A stretch of 5,528 nucleotides of DNA from Clostridiales bacterium (GCA_021205375.1 JAJPXR010000056.1:1890-7417), one strand, 5' to 3'; numbered from the stretch's first letter, positions 1-5,522 are shown. Made by a program: numbers and translations. The notes: generated from the letters alone by a model not told the origin.

Positions 1-84
1 GAGGACGAGTGCGGCTGCGGTCATGAGCACCACCATCATGACGAGGACGAGTGCGGCTGCGGCCATGAGCATCATCACCACCAC
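1..84 (+). repeat. 42-bp tandem repeat coding a His/Cys metal-binding tail
   Basis: Two consecutive 42-base units (1-42 and 43-84) encode EDECGCGHEHHHHD and EDECGCGHEHHHHH, followed by more His, Asp and Glu. The units differ only by a few, mostly silent, bases. Each carries a CGC pair and six or seven histidines, so this is very likely a soft-metal binding extension ahead of the HMA domain. The first unit begins at the window edge, so further copies may lie upstream. Confidence 0.85.
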
Positions 85-2217
85 GACCACGAGCCGGTGG
101 AGCCGGTCCACCACGCAGAACATTTACGGGGCAAAACCGCCATTTATCTGGTGGAAAACCTGGACTGCGCCAACTGCGCCGCCAAGCTGGAGCGCAAGCT
201 CAACGACGTGGCCGGGGTGGAGGACGTGACCATCACCTATGCCACCCGGCAAATGCGGGTCACGGCTCCTGACCCGGAGGCCCTGCTGGGGGACATTCAG
301 GCGGTCATCGACCGCACCGAGCCGGGCGTGGTGCTGCGGCCCCTGGAGGGCCGTCCCCGCGCCTCCCAGACCGAACCGGAGGAGGAGGGCCACGACCTGG
401 TAGAAATCTGCATCGGGGCGGTGGCGCTGCTGGCGGCGCTGCTGACCCACCACCTGCTGCCGGAGAATTATTTCTGGGTGACGCTGCTGTGCGCCTTGGC
501 GGGCTACCTGCTGGTGGGCCGGAATGTGCTGCTGACCGCTGGGAAAAACCTGGCCCACGGCAAGGTGTTCGACGAAAACTTTTTGATGTCCATCGCCACC
601 ATCGGGGCCTTCGCCATTGGCGAGTACCCGGAGGCGTTGGGGGTCATGCTGTTCTACCGGGTGGGCGAGTTCTTCGAGGACAAGGCAGTGGCCCAGTCCC
701 GCAGCAACATTATGGACGCGCTGGACCTGCGGCCCGAAGTCGTCACCCTGCTCCACGACGGGGTGGAGACCGTCCTCCCCGCGGAGGAGGCCCGTGTGGG
801 CGACCTGGTGCAGGTGCGCCCCGGCGACCGCATCCCCTTGGACGGCGTGGTGGTCCGCGGCGAGAGCCAGGTGGACACCTCCGCTGTCACCGGCGAACCG
901 GTGCCCGTCTCCGTCCGCCCCGGCGATAAAGTGGTGTCCGGCTGTGTCAACAACACCGGCCTGCTCACCGTCCGGGTGGAAGCGGTGCTGGCAGAATCCA
1001 TGGTCAGCCGTATTCTGGACAGCGTGGAGAACGCTGCCGCCGCCAAGCCCCAAATTGACCGGTTCATCACCCGGTTCTCCCGCATTTACACCCCTGTGGT
1101 GGTGGCCGCCGCCCTCATCGTGGCGGTGGTGCCCTCCCTGTTCACCGGCGACTGGCTCTATTGGGTCAAGACCGCCTGCACCTTCCTGGTCATCTCCTGC
1201 CCCTGCGCCCTGGTGCTGTCGGTGCCGCTGGCCTTCTTTGCGGGCATTGGCGCGGCCTCCAAGGAACAGATCCTCTTTAAGGGCGGCAACGCTATGGAAG
1301 CGCTGGCAAAGGTCAAGGCGGTGGTGCTGGATAAGACCGGCACCATCACCCAGGGCAACTTCGTGGTGCAGTCTCTGGAGCCTGCTCCCGGCGTGGAGGC
1401 AAACGAGCTGCTGGCCGCTGCCGCCGCCTGTGAGCTGCACTCCACCCACCCCATCGCCCACTCCATCCAGGCCGCTGCCCAGGCGCAGGGCCTGACCGTC
1501 ACCGCCCCGGCGGACGTGCGGGAGGTGGCGGGCAAGGGCGTGGCCGCCGCCGGTTTCCTCTGCGGCAACCGGGCGCTGCTGGAGGAGGCGGGCGTAGTCC
1601 TGCCGGAGCTGGAACCGGCTCCCGGCTGCACTCAGGTCCTCACCGCCAAAGACGGGACTTATTGGGGCCGTATCCTCATCTCCGACACCGTCAAGCCCAA
1701 CGCGAAAAAGGCCCTCTCTCAGCTCCACCAGTTGGGGCTGACCTCGGTGATGCTCACCGGCGACGGGGAGGAGAGCGCCCAGGCCGTGGCAAAGCAAGTG
1801 GGCATCCACCAGGTCCGGGCCAAGCTGCTGCCCCAGGAAAAGCTCTCTGCTCTGGAGGAGGTGCGCCAGACCTCTGGCGGCGTTCTCTTCGTGGGGGACG
1901 GCATCAACGACGCGCCGGTGTTGGCGGGAGCCGATGTGGGAGCCGCCATGGGCAGCGGCGCGGACGCCGCCATCGAAGCCGCCGACCTGGTCTTTATGAC
2001 CGGCGAGCTGACCGCCATTCCCAAGGCGGTGCGGCTGGCCCGGCGCAGCACCGCCATCTCCCGGCAGAACGTGGTGTTCGCCCTGGCGGTGAAGGCGCTG
2101 GTGCTGGTGGCAGGCGTGCTGGGGTTTGCCAATATGTGGCTGGCGGTGTTTGCCGATACCGGCGTGGCGATGATCTGCATTGCCAATTCCATTCGGATCT
2201 TGTACCAGAAGAATTGA
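1..2217 (+). CDS. cadA/zntA-like: Zn/Cd/Pb-exporting P1B-type ATPase (5' partial)
   Basis: Integral-membrane pump that uses ATP to export divalent soft-metal ions (Zn2+, Cd2+, Pb2+). The frame is open to the window edge, so the true start lies upstream; an internal GTG at 97 is only the first in-frame start codon seen. Counting from base 1, 738 residues are visible. In order: a His/Cys/Asp/Glu-rich repeat (1-32), an HMA domain with CANC (Cys56, Cys59), paired helices near 134-177 and 193-222, actuator loop TGEP (297-300), a helix near 362-380, the metal-site motif CPC (400-402), phosphorylation site DKTGT (Asp444), HP (His483-Pro484), TGD (586-588), GDGIND (632-637), and two final helices. 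Lys698 in the seventh helix and Asp719 in the eighth (motif ADTG) are the pair typical of Zn/Cd pumps rather than Cu pumps. No damage is seen. It ends 57 bases before a strong terminator. Class assignment is firm; the exact metal is inferred. Confidence 0.95.
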   Translation, partial: EDECGCGHEHHHHDEDECGCGHEHHHHHDHEPVEPVHHAEHLRGKTAIYLVENLDCANCAAKLERKLNDVAGVEDVTITYATRQMRVTAPDPEALLGDIQAVIDRTEPGVVLRPLEGRPRASQTEPEEEGHDLVEICIGAVALLAALLTHHLLPENYFWVTLLCALAGYLLVGRNVLLTAGKNLAHGKVFDENFLMSIATIGAFAIGEYPEALGVMLFYRVGEFFEDKAVAQSRSNIMDALDLRPEVVTLLHDGVETVLPAEEARVGDLVQVRPGDRIPLDGVVVRGESQVDTSAVTGEPVPVSVRPGDKVVSGCVNNTGLLTVRVEAVLAESMVSRILDSVENAAAAKPQIDRFITRFSRIYTPVVVAAALIVAVVPSLFTGDWLYWVKTACTFLVISCPCALVLSVPLAFFAGIGAASKEQILFKGGNAMEALAKVKAVVLDKTGTITQGNFVVQSLEPAPGVEANELLAAAAACELHSTHPIAHSIQAAAQAQGLTVTAPADVREVAGKGVAAAGFLCGNRALLEEAGVVLPELEPAPGCTQVLTAKDGTYWGRILISDTVKPNAKKALSQLHQLGLTSVMLTGDGEESAQAVAKQVGIHQVRAKLLPQEKLSALEEVRQTSGGVLFVGDGINDAPVLAGADVGAAMGSGADAAIEAADLVFMTGELTAIPKAVRLARRSTAISRQNVVFALAVKALVLVAGVLGFANMWLAVFADTGVAMICIANSIRILYQKN

Positions 2218-2274
2218 GCTGTTCGCCTCACGTCTCTACAGAGCGCGCGGCAGTTTTGAACCGAACAGAAATAC

Positions 2275-2312
2275 AAAGGAACCTCTGATTTTGCACCAGA
2301 GGTTCCTTTTTT
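2275..2312 (+). terminator. Intrinsic terminator, probably bidirectional
   Basis: A perfect 13-bp stem (2275-2287 with 2297-2309) closes a 9-base loop and runs into a T run at 2307-2312. This is a textbook Rho-independent terminator for the metal ATPase ending at 2217. Read on the minus strand, the same hairpin is followed by TTTGTATTT, which is U-rich enough to stop the convergent membrane-protein operon ending at 2369. Confidence 0.92.
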
Positions 2313-2368
2313 GTCGTTTTTTGCGGTTTTCAGCGGCCTTTTCTCAGGGGAACAGGGCAGAAAGCCCG

Positions 2369-2686
2369 CTAATTGGCTTTCCCCTTCCGCAGAGCGGCGC
2401 GGACGGTCCCCTGGGGGTCCTTGACCAGCAGAATGACCAGCCAGACCACCAGCGCCAGGGCCACCACGCTGAGGCCCAGATAGGCGTCGTTGACCATGTC
2501 CTCCAGGGCGGGGGTGAAGTAGTCCGCCCCCAGCTCCATGTACTCGAAAATGGCGTCGGCCAGCCACATCAGCGACGCGCCCCAGAACATAAAGCACAGT
2601 GGGGCCAGGTTCAGGCTGTCGTCCTTGCGGTTATACCACTTAGCGGTGGCGAACACCGCCGCAAAAACCGTGATGAGCAGGGTCAT
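2369..2686 (-). CDS. Small membrane protein of unknown function (second gene of pair)
   Basis: 105 residues, not recognised as a named family. Three hydrophobic segments are visible: the N-terminus (about 2-14), 27-50 (containing CFMFWGASLMWLADAIFEY) and 68-88, with a short basic C-terminal tail (VRAALRKGKAN). The acidic stretch between segments two and three (ELGADYFTPALEDMVNDAY) would face one side of the membrane. The ATG at 2686 lies six bases after the stop codon of the upstream gene, and a GGTGA overlapping that stop is the only ribosome binding site, so translation is probably coupled. With its partner it forms a two-gene operon. Its product may work in a complex with that partner, but no catalytic motif supports a specific role. 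Confidence 0.8.
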   Translation of the reverse strand: MTLLITVFAAVFATAKWYNRKDDSLNLAPLCFMFWGASLMWLADAIFEYMELGADYFTPALEDMVNDAYLGLSVVALALVVWLVILLVKDPQGTVRAALRKGKAN

Positions 2687-2692
2687 GGGCGT

Positions 2693-3103
2693 TCACCGTG
2701 CCAGTTCTGCGCGGTCAGAGCGCTTGAGCAGCAGCGAAGCGCAGGCCACCAGCACCCCCCAGACGGCGGTGACGATGACCGCCATGGTGACGCCCACGGT
2801 TGCCATCTCCTGGAACATCTCCACCATATCCGCCGGGTTTGCCGCCGCGGTCAGGAACGGGAACCAGGGCGTGACCTCGCCGTGCCAGACGTGTTCAAAG
2901 GCCAGCAGCAGCACGCCGCCCCAGAGCAGATAAGTCAGCCACTTGAGTTTCCGGCTCCAGGGGAGGGGGTTCTCCTCCGCCAGAGCGGTGTGGTCGCCGG
3001 AGAGGGTCAGGCGCTGGGCCTTCTTCTGCTCGGCCAGCTCCAGGCTGTGGGCGGCGATGGTGACGACAGCGGCCTCCGCCGCGGGAACTAAAAAGCAAGC
3101 CAT
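2693..3103 (-). CDS. Small membrane protein of unknown function (first gene of pair)
   Basis: 136 residues from the ATG at 3103, chosen because GGAGGT sits seven bases upstream; a longer TTG start at 3118 would overlap that site. The N-terminus (ACFLVPAAEAAVVTIAA) is a hydrophobic segment. A charged, cytosol-like stretch follows (about 22-55). Then come a helix (WLTYLLWGGVLLLAFEHVW), an unusual Trp/His/Glu/Pro-rich loop (EHVWHGEVTPWFPF), and a last helix near 107-127 ending in KRSDRAELAR. Loops rich in His, Glu and Trp next to membrane helices can bind metal or cofactor, but that is speculation. I do not recognise a named family. It is followed six bases later by a second small membrane protein, and it converges on a metal ATPase. 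Confidence 0.82.
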   Translation of the reverse strand: MACFLVPAAEAAVVTIAAHSLELAEQKKAQRLTLSGDHTALAEENPLPWSRKLKWLTYLLWGGVLLLAFEHVWHGEVTPWFPFLTAAANPADMVEMFQEMATVGVTMAVIVTAVWGVLVACASLLLKRSDRAELAR

Positions 3104-3110
3104 AGTGTGT

Positions 3111-3116
3111 ACCTCC
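3111..3116 (-). promoter_or_regulatory. Ribosome binding site fixing the start at 3103
   Basis: GGAGGT on the minus strand, seven bases before the ATG at 3103. It decides between this ATG and an upstream TTG that would overlap the site. Confidence 0.85.
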
Positions 3117-3143
3117 AATTTAGGTTCAAATTTTACCTTCTAT

Positions 3144-3173
3144 ATTATATCGGAAAATCAAACGGAAGCGCAA
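3144..3173 (-). promoter_or_regulatory. Sigma-A-type promoter of the membrane-protein pair
   Basis: The minus strand reads TTGCGC (3173-3168), an 18-base spacer, then a perfect TATAAT (3149-3144). This predicts a transcript start near 3137 and a leader of about 34 bases before the ATG at 3103. The -10 box is a consensus match; the -35 box is only partial. Confidence 0.7.
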
Positions 3174-3193
3174 CCCCCCGGCAGGGATAAATC

Positions 3194-3228
3194 CAATTAG
3201 CAATGGGCGGGTTTGCAGCCGTGGTCGT
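3194..3228. repeat. Partial copy of an interspersed intergenic repeat
   Basis: Two heptads, CAATTAG and CAATGGG, are followed by a tail that resembles the element at 4392-4419: 21 of 28 positions match without gaps between 3201-3228 and 4392-4419, including GCCGTG. The copy fades out before the stop codon of the oxidoreductase at 3255. It lies between the 3' end of that gene and the promoter of the membrane-protein pair. Confidence 0.5.
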
Positions 3229-3254
3229 TATGGGGAGCGCCGGAACCCCACCAC

Positions 3255-4217
3255 TTACCGGCAATTCTTATGTGCCAGCTCCAGCACGGTGGACACCTCG
3301 ATGCTCTGGACAGCCATCTGCTCGAACAGATCCTGGTCCCCGCCGTCGATGGCCTCCCGGAAGGCGGCCAGCTCGTAGCACAGCCGTCTGTCGTTGTCCT
3401 GGAGCTGGAAGGGCTGGGACCGCCCCGCCGTGTCCAGCGAACACTGGCCGAAGGTGTTCAGCGGGCCGTCCACCCGCAGGGTGGCGGCGGTGCCCTGGAG
3501 CAGGAAGCTGCTGCCCCGGGCGCAGTTTTTGGCGCAGAAGATCTCCACCTTCAGGTCGGGGTACTCCAGCGTCAGCATCCCGGACACGTCCACCCCGTTT
3601 TTGCCCCGGATGGGGAAGTAGGTGACGCCGTGGGGACGGCCCAGCATCCACACCACCGCGTGGACGGCGTAGACCCCCAGGTCGTTCAGCGCGCCGCCCT
3701 CCATCTCCGGGTCAAAGGCGTTGATATGCTCCCCCCGCAGGTAGGCGCTGTAGCGGCTGGAGCGCTGGGTGTAGCTGCACACCACGTTCTTCACCTGGCC
3801 CACCTCCTGCATCAGCTCGGCGCAGCGGAGGAAGTTGGGCATATACAGGGTGGAGACGGCCTCGAACACAAAGACCCCTCTGGCGCGGGCGGCCTGAAAC
3901 ACCTCTTTGGCCTGGGCCGCAGTGGTGGCCAGGGGCTTTTCGCAGATGACGTGCTTCCCTGCGGCGATGGCCTGGAGGGCCTGGGCCGCGTGGAGGCTGT
4001 TGGGGGAGGCCAGATAGACGGTGTTGATATCGCTGCTCTGTGCCATCTCCTCCAGGGAGCTGAACGCCAGGGGGATCTGGTGGTTCTGGGCGAACTGGGT
4101 GGCCCGCTCCTGGCTGCGGGAGCAGACGGCGGCGCACTCCACGCCCTCCACCTGGGCCATGGCGCGGAGCATCTGCTCGGTGATCGCGCCGGTTCCGACG
4201 GTTCCTATTTTCAACAT
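3255..4217 (-). CDS. Gfo/Idh/MocA-family NAD(P)-dependent oxidoreductase
   Basis: 320 residues, about the usual length for the smaller members of this family. These are cytosolic enzymes that reduce or oxidise a sugar, polyol or diol hydroxyl with a nicotinamide cofactor. The N-terminal Rossmann fold begins with IGTVGTGAIT (4-13). The family signature CEKPLATT (92-99) holds Lys94, expected at the active site. The second domain contains GGALNDLGVYAVH (174-186), where Asp179 and Tyr183 match the dihydrodiol dehydrogenase / glucose-fructose oxidoreductase branch. The ATG at 4217 is supported by GAGG eight bases upstream. It is transcribed alone from its own promoter, and no neighbour points to a substrate, so the substrate remains open. 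No intrinsic terminator with a T run is seen after the stop. Confidence 0.93.
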   Translation of the reverse strand: MLKIGTVGTGAITEQMLRAMAQVEGVECAAVCSRSQERATQFAQNHQIPLAFSSLEEMAQSSDINTVYLASPNSLHAAQALQAIAAGKHVICEKPLATTAAQAKEVFQAARARGVFVFEAVSTLYMPNFLRCAELMQEVGQVKNVVCSYTQRSSRYSAYLRGEHINAFDPEMEGGALNDLGVYAVHAVVWMLGRPHGVTYFPIRGKNGVDVSGMLTLEYPDLKVEIFCAKNCARGSSFLLQGTAATLRVDGPLNTFGQCSLDTAGRSQPFQLQDNDRRLCYELAAFREAIDGGDQDLFEQMAVQSIEVSTVLELAHKNCR

Positions 4218-4271
4218 GGCAGTTACCTCGATATTCCTGACACCCCGGGTTTTGGGGCGCTTTTTTTCTGT

Positions 4272-4300
4272 ATTTTATAGTATAATCGAAGCTGCGCCAA
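4272..4300 (-). promoter_or_regulatory. Promoter of the oxidoreductase gene
   Basis: The minus strand reads TTGGCG (4300-4295), a 17-base spacer, and TAAAAT (4277-4272). Overlapping alternatives (TATAAA, TATACT) lie in the same AT-rich patch. Two direct GTCAGG hexamers 13 bases apart (4330-4325 and 4317-4312) stand just upstream and could be an activator site, though they may be chance. The leader to the ATG at 4217 is about 50 bases. Confidence 0.6.
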
Positions 4301-4363
4301 ATTTCCAGCCCCCTGACAGAAAAACCTGACGAATCGGGGGAATAAAATCATCCGCCGGAGATA

Positions 4364-4398
4364 CAATCAGCAATGAGCAATGTGCAATGTGCAATGAC
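4364..4398. repeat. Five tandem heptads, CAATNNN
   Basis: Five 7-base units stand head to tail: CAATCAG, CAATGAG, CAATGTG, CAATGTG, CAATGAC. The array forms the left end of the inverted-repeat element that follows. Two related heptads occur at 3194-3207. Confidence 0.85.
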
Positions 4399-4501
4399 CC
4401 GTTTTGCCGCCGTGTCCGTATCACGAGAACGCACTTGGAAAACACTTTGTTCCACAGGGCGACGGCAACTGGCCGGAGGTTCCCCCATCATTGCACACTG
4501 C
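4384..4501. repeat. Nested inverted-repeat intergenic element
   Basis: Outer arms 4384-4397 and 4488-4501 are inverted copies matching at 13 of 14 bases, with TGTGCAATGA / TCATTGCACA as the exact core. An inner pair, 4404-4412 and 4460-4468, pairs at 8 of 9 (TTGCCGCCG / CGACGGCAA). A further small TGGAA / TTCCA pair is nested inside. The whole 118-base unit could fold as a cruciform or RNA hairpin. It contains no credible reading frame and lies between the 3' end of bofA and the promoter of the oxidoreductase. It may be a small non-autonomous mobile repeat (MITE- or REP-like). This element and the heptads account for most of the gene-free stretch 4301-4588; nothing else is seen there. Confidence 0.6.
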
Positions 4502-4588
4502 TCCTTCCTGGGCGTTTCGCTCTGACAAGGATAAACTGCCGCACATGCCCCGTTTCGATTTTGGAATGGGACTATTCTCCATCTGCGT

Positions 4589-4852
4589 TTATCGCATCAG
4601 CCAGTTCAGCATCAGCAGCAGCCCCAGCCCCGGCGCGCCCAGCACCCCGATGACCAGCGCGTTGCACAGGTTGACCCCCAGGTGCAGCCCCAGCAGGCCG
4701 CCGAAGGGTTCCAGTGCCGCCAGTACGCCGCCGCCCACCGCCGTCCGCAGGGCCACCCGGCACACCATCCCCAGCACCCGCCGCAGCAAAATCGACAGAA
4801 ACAGCGCCGCGAACAGCCCCAGCCCCGCCAGCAATACCTGCTCGTCCGTCAT
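4589..4852 (-). CDS. bofA: BofA-family membrane protein (pro-sigma-K processing inhibitor type)
   Basis: 87 residues, the usual size for the family. In Bacillus, BofA sits in the outer forespore membrane and, with SpoIVFA, holds the protease SpoIVFB inactive until pro-sigma-K should be cut. Here there is an N-terminal hydrophobic helix (5-23), a basic link (RRVLGMVCR), a Gly-rich hydrophobic middle (34-58), and the family's C-terminal signature LGVNLCNALVIGVLGAPGLG (58-77) with Asn61, Asn64 and the GAPG turn. The ATG at 4852 overlaps the stop of yaaL as ATGA, so the two genes are translationally coupled. A longer frame reaching upstream to 5011 merely runs through yaaL in another frame. BofA-like proteins also occur in organisms not shown to sporulate, so the sporulation role is inferred from family and neighbour. 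Confidence 0.88.
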   Translation of the reverse strand: MTDEQVLLAGLGLFAALFLSILLRRVLGMVCRVALRTAVGGGVLAALEPFGGLLGLHLGVNLCNALVIGVLGAPGLGLLLMLNWLMR

Positions 4853-5103
4853 TCGGCTTTCAGCGCCTGGTTGGTGCGGTCCAGATTTTTCAGCCGCCGC
4901 AGCAGGTAGGAATACCGGGCCTGTTCCGCTTTCAGGTCGAACACCGCCGCGTCGATCAGGTCCGGGTCGCCGGTGGAATTGAACTGCAAATAGGTGCGCT
5001 GGATGGCGCACCGGGTCTCGTGGAGCTGGTTGGTCAGGGCGGCCCGCTCCCGCTCCTCCTCGGTCTCCTGGGGCCTGCGCAGCCAGCGTAACACTTCCGT
5101 CAT
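4849..5103 (-). CDS. yaaL: YaaL-family protein (DUF2508)
   Basis: 84 residues, a small soluble, mostly helical and highly charged protein of unknown biochemical role. The family signature is clear: FNSTGDPDLID (41-51) followed by LKAEQARYSYLLRRLK (57-72). In Bacillus subtilis yaaL lies directly upstream of bofA and downstream of recR, and the same yaaL-bofA order is kept here. The ATG at 5103 is chosen because AAAGGAG stands eight bases upstream; an in-frame ATG at 5145 has no such site and lies close to the promoter. The gene ends in the ATGA overlap with bofA. Whatever lies upstream in the expected recR position is outside the window or absent: 5180-5528 holds no minus-strand protein gene. 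Confidence 0.88.
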   Translation of the reverse strand: MTEVLRWLRRPQETEEERERAALTNQLHETRCAIQRTYLQFNSTGDPDLIDAAVFDLKAEQARYSYLLRRLKNLDRTNQALKAE

Positions 5104-5150
5104 AGCCGTTTCTCCTTTCACGGTCGCAATGTAAGGCTTCTTCAAGGCTT

Positions 5151-5179
5151 ATCCTATGCCCACAGTATGCCCCAATATG
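5151..5179 (-). promoter_or_regulatory. Possible sigma-E/sigma-K-type promoter of yaaL-bofA
   Basis: The minus strand has CATATT (5179-5174), a 15-base spacer, and CATAGGAT (5158-5151), which fits the CATANNNT -10 pattern of the mother-cell sporulation factors. A second CATANNNT (CATACTGT, 5169-5162) overlaps the spacer, with an AAC 16 bases upstream of it as in sigma-K promoters. No good sigma-A promoter is seen just upstream of yaaL. The assignment rests on short motifs only. Confidence 0.4.
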
Positions 5180-5200
5180 TGCCAGGTTAAACAGCTTTTA

Positions 5201-5216
5201 CCGGGGATAACCCCGG
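5201..5216. other. Perfect short hairpin without T tract
   Basis: CCGGGG, loop ATAA, CCCCGG. It lies between the yaaL promoter and the rod-like element. On neither strand is it followed by a T run, so it is not a standard intrinsic terminator, but it could mark the 3' end of a minus-strand RNA from the rod-like element. Confidence 0.5.
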
Positions 5217-5235
5217 CGGGTCGGGCCATACTGTT

Positions 5236-5404
5236 GTCAGACGGCAAGGCGGCGGCTCTCAGCAGAGGCCGCGCTTCCGGTGGCCAGCCCTCCGCAGCGG
5301 CGCGGGGGACGTCCCCCAGAGGCCCCGCGCCGGCTGTCTTGGAATAGGGGTCGGCAGGCGCTGGCCCGGAAAAGGCGGCGCTCCGGGTGGGGCGCCGCCC
5401 TGAC
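5236..5404 (-). ncRNA. Candidate rod-shaped structured RNA (6S-like outline, identity unknown)
   Basis: Nearly the whole stretch folds back on itself. Pairing runs 5236-5240 with 5400-5404 (GTCAG/CTGAC); a 7-base bulge; 5248-5254 with 5393-5399 (7 bp, perfect); a symmetric 13 x 13 open bubble (5255-5267 opposite 5380-5392); 5268-5280 with 5366-5379 (GCCGC, TTCCGG, small bulges); 5283-5294 with 5352-5365 (12 bp, two bulged C); 5295-5307 with 5323-5336 (13 bp, one bulge); and a 15-base terminal loop. One side of the bubble can form a CTCT-CAGC-AGAG mini-hairpin. A long rod with a central bubble and a size near 170-200 bases is how 6S RNA looks, but I cannot match its sequence. The minus strand is preferred because TATTAT (5444-5439) precedes it; the strand is uncertain. 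High GC makes chance pairing easier, but not to this extent in order. Alternatives are a palindromic repeat or a leader of the downstream plus-strand gene. Confidence 0.4.
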
Positions 5405-5474
5405 TGGTACTTGACGTTACGCAGCGCTTTTACCCAACATAATACAAGTTTTCCTCAGAGAAGCACCATTTGAT

Positions 5475-5489
5475 AAGGAACCTCTGATT
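5475..5489 (+). repeat. 15-base copy of the left arm of the ATPase terminator
   Basis: AAGGAACCTCTGATT here is identical to 2276-2290, the left arm and loop start of the terminator after the metal ATPase. The right arm is not present here; only a short TCAGAG at 5455-5460 could pair with CTCTGA at 5482-5487. Confidence 0.6.
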
Positions 5490-5513
5490 AAATCTCACGC
5501 ATCCCCCGAAATA

Positions 5514-5522
5514 TGCTATAAT
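5514..5522 (+). promoter_or_regulatory. Extended -10 promoter for a gene beyond the window
   Basis: TGCTATAAT is a perfect extended -10 element (TGn plus TATAAT). No clear -35 box is seen 16-18 bases upstream (TCACGC region), as is common when the TG extension is present. Transcription would start near the end of the window and leave it rightward, divergent from yaaL-bofA. Confidence 0.55.

Larger units (their letters stand above)
5194..5434. repeat. 9-base direct repeats flanking the structured region
   Basis: GCTTTTACC occurs at 5194-5202 and again at 5426-5434, bracketing the hairpin and rod-like element. They could be a target-site duplication of an inserted element, but no terminal inverted repeats lie just inside them, so chance is not excluded. 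Confidence 0.3.

Noticed and set aside
617..1495. Plus-strand frame of 292 codons inside the ATPase
   Set aside because: Pro/Arg/Trp/Ser-rich out-of-frame reading of the same gene with no ribosome binding site.
124..1809. Long open frame (561 codons) on the minus strand
   Set aside because: It lies wholly antisense to the metal ATPase, whose catalytic motifs are intact. Its translation is a His/Gly/Gln-rich string without domain motifs, as expected opposite GC-rich codons.
2180..3091. Plus-strand frame of 303 codons across 2180-3091
   Set aside because: It starts inside the ATPase, reads through the terminator and is antisense to the two membrane-protein genes, which have proper promoter, ribosome binding site and hydrophobic patterns.
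4242..4268. CCCC/GGGG hairpin followed by a T run on the plus strand
   Set aside because: Only about four base pairs, and no plus-strand gene ends there; it lies in the leader of the minus-strand oxidoreductase.
3213..4280. Plus-strand frame of 355 codons opposite the oxidoreductase
   Set aside because: Antisense shadow of a gene whose Rossmann and EKP motifs are clear.
4364..4398. CRISPR-like array
   Set aside because: The units are contiguous 7-mers with no spacers.
5104..5145. Longer start of yaaL at 5145
   Set aside because: No ribosome binding site; the added residues are not part of the DUF2508 family, and the ATG at 5103 has AAAGGAG at good spacing.
5156..5347. Plus-strand frame of 63 codons
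   Set aside because: No ribosome binding site, low-complexity Ala/Gly/Pro/Arg translation, and it overlaps both the yaaL promoter and the rod-like element.
5380..5399. T-box-like GGGTGG motif followed by CGCCGCC
   Set aside because: It does not fit the conserved T-box AGGGTGGNACCGCG, and no specifier stem or terminator follows.
5220..5410. SRP RNA, tmRNA, RNase P RNA or tRNA in the structured region
   Set aside because: The conserved SRP apical motif (GGAAGG with AGCAGC), tmRNA termini, RNase P core motifs and the tRNA TTCGA arm were looked for on both strands and not seen.
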